DNA from: Symsagittifera roscoffensis
Lineage: Eukaryota; Xenacoelomorpha; Acoela; Convolutidae
Length of the DNA: 64,000 nucleotides
NCBI RefSeq assembly: GCF_963678635.1
Contig: NC_087063.1
Coordinates: 32,872,599 to 32,936,598 of the forward strand
Reading direction: 5' to 3'
The position numbers and the translations under genes are program-made. Shown here one piece after another: positions 58,501-64,000 of the stretch. The notes beneath the pieces are model-generated. The model was given only the letters and a program-made list of their open reading frames with translations. It was not told where the DNA came from and ran no database searches. The number at the start of each line of letters is the position of its first letter. Positions within the stretch are counted from its first letter, which is position 1.

Positions 58501-60897
58501 TTCACTTTTTACACTCAAAATCAAATAGTTTCTAGACTTCAGTAAGTGATAAATTAAACAACTCATAGAGCTTAATAAACGATAAACCACTTCGTTCTTT
58601 AACACTTAAAATCGAACAGCTCATCCTCAAATGAATACTAAATCATATGAAGACTTTTCCGTTATTCGCTCTAAAATTACGCAGCAAAAAAAAATTTCCT
58701 CGACATAAACTAACTTTCTTTAGAAATAAAATCACGAACAACTCATTTAATATGATACCACACTTGACCCTCATTTGAGATTTGTTTACGGCACTTAAAA
58801 TTGAGCGGAAAATTTCATCCTGGGCTACAGTTCCTTCTCACTTTCTCAAGGGATGGTCAGCATTACTACCTATAAACTGCAAAAAGGTCATTTAGTTAAC
58901 ATTTTTTAAAAATCACTTTCAACATAACTAACGAATGAAAGACCACACAAGCTTAAGCATCAATTTTGATAAAACTTTTGCTATCGAACCTCAGACCTGG
59001 TAATCACGAGTCTGACGTCCTCACATCTGCACCACGATCACTTTAAAATAGACTGATGCTAGCTACCAACAAAACAGGCAAAGTAGCTACTAAATTGTCA
59101 ATGCTACGCAGCAAAAGTGCTATCAAATGAATATAGCAAACAAACAGTTGGAAATGAGTCGATAAACGAAAGGAAACAGAAAAAATCCTGACTTATTTCT
59201 TAAAAAAACGTCAACTTCGAACTTCAGAAATTAAATGCCCGTAAAGCTCTTTGAAATTCAAAAACAATTTACAATTAACACTTTTTTAATTAACATAACC
59301 TCAATTTGAGAAAACTAGACCGACAGGTAAAATTTATATTCCGTAGGGAAATCTGGAAATTAAAAACCACTGTCGAAATTAGAAGTCGACCGTGTTTTTT
59401 GCAGCCTTTACACTTTGGCTGTTCAATAGTAAAGTTTGTCTTCCTTTTAATAAAGTAAATGAACTGAACTTCAGAAGAAATCGAAAGTCAACACAGAGGC
59501 GAAGCGGAGCTTTGCAACACTTGCGATGCAAAAAAAACATTGCGCTACAAATCGTGAGAGAAAAGACAGAAAAAAAAACGAATGAAAAAAAAAGTAAAAA
59601 AATTGACAAAAGTTGAAAATTACAGCTAGAAAAACTTCAAAAAAAACAGCCCTCAAAAAACGGCAACAAATATATATCAAGCGGCAACAAATTCGACATA
59701 CATTGAGTTGAAACCCGTTAAGCCGAAAACAAAACTGTTGTCAAAAAAATTTCAATGAATTTAAAAGTTTTTACGATCCATCCAAGCTAAAACACATAAT
59801 CCCGAACGGATATGTTTTGCCCTGGAAATTACTCAAAATTATTTGACTAAGTCGATATAACATAAGCTGAAATTGACATATTAAAAAAAAACGAAATAAA
59901 ACTTAAAAAAAACTCGAAATCAGACATGGTAAAATTACAAACTTGTGAAGTTTCAATTTAAGTAAAACTGTTTGAATTGGAACAAAACCCATGTTTTAAA
60001 AAGCAAAGCAAAAAAACCTACAAGATTAAAAAATGGCGTTTAAAAAACCGGAAAATGAACAGACAGAAACTAGGACGAAAACCAGAAACCCGAAAAAAAA
60101 TTGACATTTTTTGAAAAAATAATTAGAACCTGGAACAGGCTTGAACCAATAACTAGCTTTTGGTACTATTTGCATTTTCAAGAAATTGAGCATGTCAGAT
60201 GAAAGATCCTCTAGAAGTGAAGATCCTATAGAAGTGGTCCTCTAGAAGTGAAGATCCGGTGAATAAAGTTGTTTACGGGCAAAAAAGTCTAGAGCCCGAT
60301 TGCATTACTCTTGCTTATTGCAAGGGTAAATAGCGAAATTTCAAACTCAAAGAAAACAATTTTAAAAATAGTCGACCTTTAAAATAGTCCTCGCTAGAAT
60401 CATCGACTACAAAAAAAGCTTAGTTTCGGATTTGAATCTCCGACCTGTAGATTAGGAGTCTCATCACCGCGCATCTGCACCATGATCGCTAAGTAGTATA
60501 TTTATACTAGCCATCAATAAAGCAGCAATTGATTCTATAAAATTGCCTATGGTTGGAAATTTACCAAAAGTGTCAGCAAATGAGCACTTCTTTTCGACTA
60601 AGGTTGGAAAAAAATTGCATACCAGTATTACACTACGCTCCGATTGTTTTAAGAATTAATCTGGCAGAAACTCTTTCAGTGTCAAAGGCTCGTTTATCTG
60701 CAAAATGAAAAAAAAAATGACGGAACGATATCCGCCCTAAACCAAAAGTGGATCGTTGCTAGGGTGAATCTTATTGTTACAAAAAAAAACTTGCTTCATG
60801 TTTGTAACACAAGCTATCATCAATGAAACTTTCTGTAATGATGAAACTTACTTTTGCTCTTTTTCACAACTGCAAAAATTTCATTCAAGTTCCTCAT
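49501..60897 (-). CDS. SPATA18: Mitochondria-eating protein (MIEAP/SPATA18) homologue, six exons, 409 aa
   Basis: Exons on the minus strand: 60897-60852, 57940-57791, 56186-56018, 50992-50725, 50441-50243 and 49898-49501. All introns are GT-AG, all phases join, and the sum is 1230 bases (409 codons plus stop). Residues 85-121 form a coiled coil (EEVELLRSRINQLEIELQ). Exon 4 has the linker seen before the C-terminal domain (PSQLIERYSQLL, DAMDALDDIIG). The last exon holds RECCKLAWLLLLSNP and VVSFIWPALIEQTTGHCVSKA, matching the MIEAP C-terminal domain with its Trp and WPAL motifs. MIEAP acts at mitochondria in quality control, degrading oxidised proteins or whole organelles. The protein is shorter at the N-terminus than vertebrate forms. 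The first exon (MRNLNEIFAVVKKSK, donor GTAAGT) is the least certain; the last four are solid. Confidence 0.7.
51363..51409 (+). repeat. Short GCGAAG/CTTCGC hairpin repeat, copy
   Basis: ACAGAGTCGAAGCTACACTT, then CGCAAACACAAGCAAAGAAA and CGAC match the blocks at 56458-56505 and, less fully, 56327-56390 and 59487-59530. The core can pair GAAGC with a downstream CTTCGC-like word. Confidence 0.45.
52180..52640 (+). repeat. Interspersed repeat family C, copy 2
   Basis: Shares the ordered blocks listed for copy 1: AAAGCTCTTTGAAATTCAAG, TAATTGGCATTTTTC, AACCCAATTTGAGTAAACT, GTTGGGAAATCTG, CGAAACCTGAAATCGATCG and GAACTTGAATTAAACTC. It is preceded by two adjacent starts (CAACAGAGTTTGAAAAC near 52200 and CACTCGGTTGGAAAAGAG near 52310), so two copies may be nested. 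Confidence 0.65.
52978..53241 (-). CDS. Small hypothetical ORF inside the MIEAP intron (87 aa)
   Basis: An open frame starting MKGMLSLSIENCRITPFL and containing FLGGAHKAVVMDAFEKK and IGQKFAMMLHRGSSYFHAL. It is less AT-biased than surrounding frames, but I recognise no family. The word CGCACCTCCGATG lies 44 bases upstream of its ATG (53285-53297) and also, on the same strand, about 415 bases upstream of the F-box ATG. It may be a gene fragment, an exon of an unseen gene or chance. Confidence 0.25.
   Translation of the reverse strand: MKGMLSLSIENCRITPFLGGAHKAVVMDAFEKKNDFSEILKDHCYFHDPADIKKFNFKTLSNIGQKFAMMLHRGSSYFHALLRINKL
53850..55030 (+). repeat. Second satellite block, period about 165 bases, degenerate
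   Basis: Units recognisable from ACGTTATATCTCGGAAACC (53949), GAGCAGTCACGTTTGGAGGC (about 54416), GTGTCTCGGAAAA with AGGCAGATTCGAAGGTCAG (54625-54670), TCATGTCTCCGAAACC (54766) and TCAAACCTCGTAAGCTTAAA (54924). Same orientation as 41521-43080 and equally diverged. Confidence 0.75.
55140..55320 (+). repeat. Satellite-flanking repeat, second copy
   Basis: ACGATATAGCTTGAACTCGC, TTCTTTCGTTAAACAAGC, AAAAATAATAGCTGAAAA and AAAGCCCGCATATAAAT follow the order seen at 43148-43260. It again lies directly to the right of satellite units. Confidence 0.7.
56327..56505 (+). repeat. Two copies of the GCGAAG/CTTCGC hairpin repeat
   Basis: ACACAGAGGCGAACCGGAGC then TTCGCATCACTTGCGATAAA (56347-56386), and ACACAGAGGCGTAGCTGCGC then TTCGCAAAAACTAGC (56460-56495). 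Related copies: 59487-59530 (ACACAGAGGCGAAGCGGAGC then TTTGCAACACTTGCGATGC) and 61876-61900. The best copy pairs GCGAAGC with GCTTTGC across a four- to five-base loop. Confidence 0.55.
57575..57650 (-). repeat. tRNA-Ser(UGA)-like pseudogene or repeat
   Basis: On the minus strand: TGGCGAAGAGCTAATTCGCC (D-arm and A-box-like), CCTTGAAAGACAAATG (anticodon-loop-like TTGAAA) and ATAGTTCGAATCGGGCC (B-box and T-arm). TTGAAA is the loop of Ser(UGA) tRNAs. The acceptor stem does not close, so I call a pseudogene or a tRNA-derived repeat. Confidence 0.4.
58080..58640 (+). repeat. Interspersed repeat family C, copy 3
   Basis: Blocks: GACAGTTGGAAAGTG, GACTTATTTTTTCAACATTC, TTGAATTTCAAGAATC, AAAATAAAATTCCACTTTCG, GAACTTGAATTGAACTGG, CAAATTTGAGCATAAACAAC and GGATAAATCACTTCACTTTT. 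The 3' part (TAAATCACTTC...AACACTTAAAATCGAACAG) is partly repeated two or three times between 58480 and 58620. Confidence 0.65.
58980..59045 (-). repeat. tRNA-derived repeat, copy 2
   Basis: On the minus strand: GATCGTGGTGCAGATGTG (A-box region), GACGTCAGACTCGTGATT and CCAGGTCTGAGGTTCGATAG (B-box). About 150 bases upstream on that strand also match the copy at 60420, so the tRNA-like part is one end of a longer repeat. Confidence 0.5.
59140..59500 (+). repeat. Interspersed repeat family C, copy 4
   Basis: AACAGTTGGAAATGAGTC, CTGACTTATTTCTTAAAAA, AAAGCTCTTTGAAATTCAAA, CCTCAATTTGAGAAAACTAG, CGTAGGGAAATCTGG, GTCGAAATTAGAAGTCGACC, CACTTTGGCTGTTCAA and GAACTGAACTTCAGAAG follow the family order. 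A hairpin repeat copy follows at 59487. Confidence 0.65.
60420..60495 (-). repeat. tRNA-derived repeat, copy 3 (Arg(CCT)-like)
   Basis: On the minus strand the sequence starts CTTAGCGATCATGGTGCAGA, has a 7-base loop CTCCTAA with CCT in the anticodon place and T33/A37 around it, then TCGGAGATTCAAATCCGA with a perfect 5-bp stem, and ends AACTAAG followed by CTTTTTTT. CTTAG and CTAAG can pair as a short acceptor stem and the T-run could stop Pol III. The T loop has 8 bases and the anticodon stem is poor, so it is tRNA-derived rather than a working tRNA. Confidence 0.5.
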
Positions 60898-62200
60898 CTT
60901 CCAAATTACCAGAAAAAAAGTTAAATAAGTTTAAAGAAGATCGATAAAACTGAAGAGACAAGCGGATTAACTCAAGTAAACATACGATAACGCTTCGCAG
61001 ATAGAGATAGAACGGTTCCAATGTTCAACTTCAATTCAAACGTATCTACTATCAATTACGAACGAACAACGCAAAACACTACCAGGCTAATATGGTAGAG
61101 CAAACTTTTAACTTCTGCAGATCACTTTGCACGAAGAGAATGGTAACAACACATGGAGCAATCCAAAATCCAGTTTATACGGAGTGTAACTATTTTCCAT
61201 TTGAGGATAGCACAGGAAAATCCAACGAAAGGGAATATCCAAATTTGGAATATTTCAACCGTCACAGTACAAACTGTATTTTTTCAAAACTTGAACTGAA
61301 CCACATAATGATAACTGGTTTAAAAAAAAATTGAAAAAAGCGATGTACGCTTTCTTTTCATTGACAGAATATCCGTATTTTCTTCTTGTTGGACGTTCGG
61401 CTGGTAGGTCATCAACCACTGGCTCGTGTATTTATAAGGGGGATATATTTATTCCCAGACCTATTTCCACTCTGTTTGCAGTTCATAATGTTCATTTCTA
61501 GCAAAAGCGTTCTGGTTTTTAGTAAAAATTCCATTTCCTGAAAATTGCGCTTTTGATTTTAAGCGTTTGAAGCGAGCCGTATTCAACCAATTCAAGGATA
61601 TTTTGGAAATAAATAGCCCGCAGAAATTAAAGTTCCTTCAGTTAACCGTGAAACCATTCTAATAACTACCATTACTTAAGCCACTGTTAGGGAGAAATAA
61701 AAACTTCCCGTCAAAGTTAGAAAAAGTGGAAAAGTTTCGCGCACAATACTTAGACAAATTGAGCATTTTGAAACAAATAATGAACGTAACATTTGATTGA
61801 AAACGCTAATAATGGACAGAAATTGAAGTGTATTTCGGTAGCTAAAGCGCAACTTAACTACGCTCGTAACAATGAAATGAACACAGCGGTGAAGCTGCCC
61901 TCCTCCGAAAAAAAAACAGGACAAAAGAGCTAAAACTTCAAAGGAAATAGCAAGAAGCTACTTGTTTATACCTTGAAAGAAAATCAATCAAGTAAATCCC
62001 AAAAAACGGGAATCGATTTCAAAACTCCCTACCATGATTTACTTTTCTTAATCATTTAACCATATCCTCTTTTTTAACATATCCTCTTTTTTAACACTAA
62101 AAATAATCTTTATTTTTAGACATAAGTCAGTGCAGTAAAAAATGAGCTTTTAATCAATCTTAAGTAATTACTAACTTCAGAAATCAAAAAATGCTTTCAA
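60898..62200. other. Region upstream of the MIEAP-like gene
   Basis: AT-rich. It must contain the promoter of the minus-strand gene if the first exon at 60897 is right, but no TATA box or other element stands out. The 80-codon open frame at 61092-61334 shows no domain. A hairpin repeat remnant lies at 61876-61900. Confidence 0.35.
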
Positions 62201-63490
62201 GTAATCAGTCGGCTTGAGAAGTTGTTTGTCAATCTGATCAAGCTGACCAAATTAAGCCATATCGTAAATCTTTCTGAAAAAAAAACATAATTTTGGTAAG
62301 CCGATTCGAAGATTTCTAAGCAAGCTACAAAACTTTATTTCGAGTTACTTCATCAAATGAATCAGCCTACGGAATTTTAAATTTTTCTCAGCAAACTATT
62401 CAAGTGATGAAACTATGAAATATTTCAAGTTTTTACATAGAGCCAACTGGTTCGCAAATTCCATTTTTTTGTAGGCAAGCTTTTCAAGCCAAGAAATTTA
62501 AATACATACAGTTTTTTCATGAAGCGAATCGGTTGGCAAAGTTTTTCTATGCAAGCCATTCAAGCAATTAAACCTGGAAATATTTCATGAAGCAAATCGG
62601 CTGGGGGTAAATTTAAGTGTTTTAATGAAGCCAATCAAGCGATGAACTTTAGAAACAAATTAGGTTGTTTCATAGAACGAATCAGCTCGCGAAAAGTTAA
62701 AGTTCTTTATATATGCGTTTATTTCATTGACGAGTCGGTTCGCAAAAAAAATAAGTTCTTCTCATCAAACTATTCAACCTATTGAACTTTGAAAAACCTC
62801 AGATTGTTTCATAAATCAAATCAGTGTGAAACATTTAAGTTTTTCTAAGCCAGTTATTCAAGCTACGAATTTTTGAAATACTTATCATTTTATAGGCCAA
62901 ATCAGTTCAACAATTTAAGTTTTTCTAATCAAGCAACGAATCTTTGAAAATTTTGAACTTTTTTGTAGGCCAAATTGGTTTGCGAACAAATCAGGTTTTT
63001 CTAAGCAAGCTAATCAAGCTACGAAGCTTAAAAATTACAAGTTATTTCATGAAGCGAATCTATAGGCAAAGAACAATTTTTTATTTTGAAGCCATTTTTA
63101 TATTGAAGCCACAGTTTTTCTTAACAAGCCATTCGAGCAATGAAAAATTGAAATAATTCAGGTTATTAATAAGATGTTAGCTGTTCAAACGATGAACAAA
63201 TTTCAATTTTTTAATACTTAATTTATTTCATAGACCGAGTCGATTCGCAAAAATTCAAGTTTTTCTAAAAAAAAAACCGTTGACGCTAAGTAAATTTGAA
63301 AAATTTTCAGTTATTTCCCAGACTAATTCGGTTCGCGAAAAGTTTTGGTTCTTCAAAGCAAGCTATTCAACCAATGAACTGCTGAAATATTTCATGTTAA
63401 TTCATCGACCGAATTAGTTTTCTAATCAAGAAGCTTTGAAATTCGTCAAGTTATTTCCGAGCGCGAATCAGTTTTCCAAAAAATTGTTTG
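62200..63490 (+). repeat. Degenerate tandem array, unit about 80-95 bases
   Basis: The words GAAGCGAATCGGTTCGC, AAGTTTTTCTAAGCAAGC, TATTCAAGCAATGAAAC and TTTGAAATATTTCA recur in that order from about 62210 to 63480, with GAATCGG-type anchors near 62440, 62525, 62590, 62680, 62730, 62815, 62900, 62970, 63050, 63230, 63325, 63405 and 63460. Divergence between units is high. It is unrelated to the 165-base satellite. Confidence 0.75.
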
Positions 63491-63779
63491 CCTTTCTGTC
63501 ATTTGTTTAATATTTAAGATATAAAAACAGTGCCAAACTTTTGTCATTCGTTTAATATATAAGATTTATGCGCAACGCCAACTGCTCTGTGGACGCAATG
63601 TTTAAGCTATTTTCATAGGGGACAAAGGTTAACAAAAGGAGTTAGGGACAAGATTTAAGCAAAAAGTTCTGGAAGTTTTTTGAAGTTTTTTTTTCAATAC
63701 AAAATCTGCAAAATTATCAACCTAAAATCCTTCTTTAGGTCAAGGTTTAGGTCAAAAAGTTTAGGTTAAGATCAATGTC

Positions 63780-64000
63780 AGAAGATTCGAGTGACTAAAG
63801 CCAAAATTTCAAATTCCCTAAGTATAGTCAGGTGCTGTCAAAATACTCTCAGGAGTTGGAAAACTTGCCTACAAATATGCTCAAATCCGTTTGGCTTCCG
63901 AGATATGACGTTTTTTTATCATTTTTCCATAAATACTTCGAAAAATTTTTTTAAATAAAACTTCACGAAAAATGAAATTAGCAGCCCTATATTCGGGTTC
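63780..64000 (-). repeat. 165-base satellite in inverted orientation
   Basis: Read on the minus strand, GTCATATCTCGGAAGCCAA, GGATTTGAGCATATTTGTAG, GCAAGTTTTCCAACTCCTG and AGAGTATTTTGACAGCACC follow the unit order of the array at 41521. The array may continue beyond the window. Confidence 0.75.

Noticed and set aside
60420..60495. Functional tRNA-Arg(CCT) gene
   Set aside because: T loop has eight bases, anticodon stem pairs poorly and only five acceptor pairs form; related degenerate copies exist nearby.
62200..63490. CRISPR-like array
   Set aside because: The DNA is eukaryotic, units are diverged and there are no unique spacers between identical repeats.

Overview
The window is AT-rich nuclear DNA from an invertebrate metazoan. 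The evidence is GT-AG introns in metazoan-type genes, LTR retrotransposons of the Ty3/gypsy and BEL/Pao groups, a LINE fragment, tRNA-derived repeats and several satellite-like arrays. A 200-base run of N (41321-41520) marks it as scaffold sequence. I cannot name the species from the sequence. Most of the window is mobile or repetitive DNA; only three host genes can be supported.

Layout. (1) 1-355 is the right part of an LTR from another copy of the first element. (2) About 1183-19831 holds a very large, decayed, Ty3/gypsy-like, envelope-bearing retroelement: 5' LTR, a leader that has been tandemly duplicated together with part of the LTR, a small basic leader ORF, gag, protease, RT, RNase H, integrase, an unrecognised Pro-rich ORF, an envelope-like glycoprotein, a long unrecognised ORF in frame with the envelope membrane region, and a truncated 3' LTR. 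(3) 23531-27857 is a two-exon gene for a secreted or type I membrane mucin-like protein. (4) 27950-28640 is a foldback repeat. (5) 32503-33150 (minus) is a probable F-box gene. (6) 35369-41320 is a frameshifted BEL/Pao retrotransposon that runs into the assembly gap. (7) 41521-44620 is degenerate satellite and related repeats. (8) 48699-48995 (minus) is a LINE tail. (9) 49501-60897 (minus) is a six-exon gene that I reconstruct as a mitochondria-eating protein (MIEAP/SPATA18) homologue; its introns are full of interspersed repeats. (10) 62200-64000 is a tandem array followed by an inverted satellite copy.

How the parts relate. The three host genes show no functional link to each other. The satellite with a period of about 165 bases occurs at four places, in both orientations, including inside an intron of the MIEAP gene. 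The two LTR retroelements are dead copies: the first has stops, frameshifts, an altered protease active site and an integrase core deletion; the second has several frameshifts. The most unusual content is the coding material of the first element outside gag-pol: the basic leader ORF, the ORF between pol and env, and the roughly 550-codon ORF after the envelope membrane segments.
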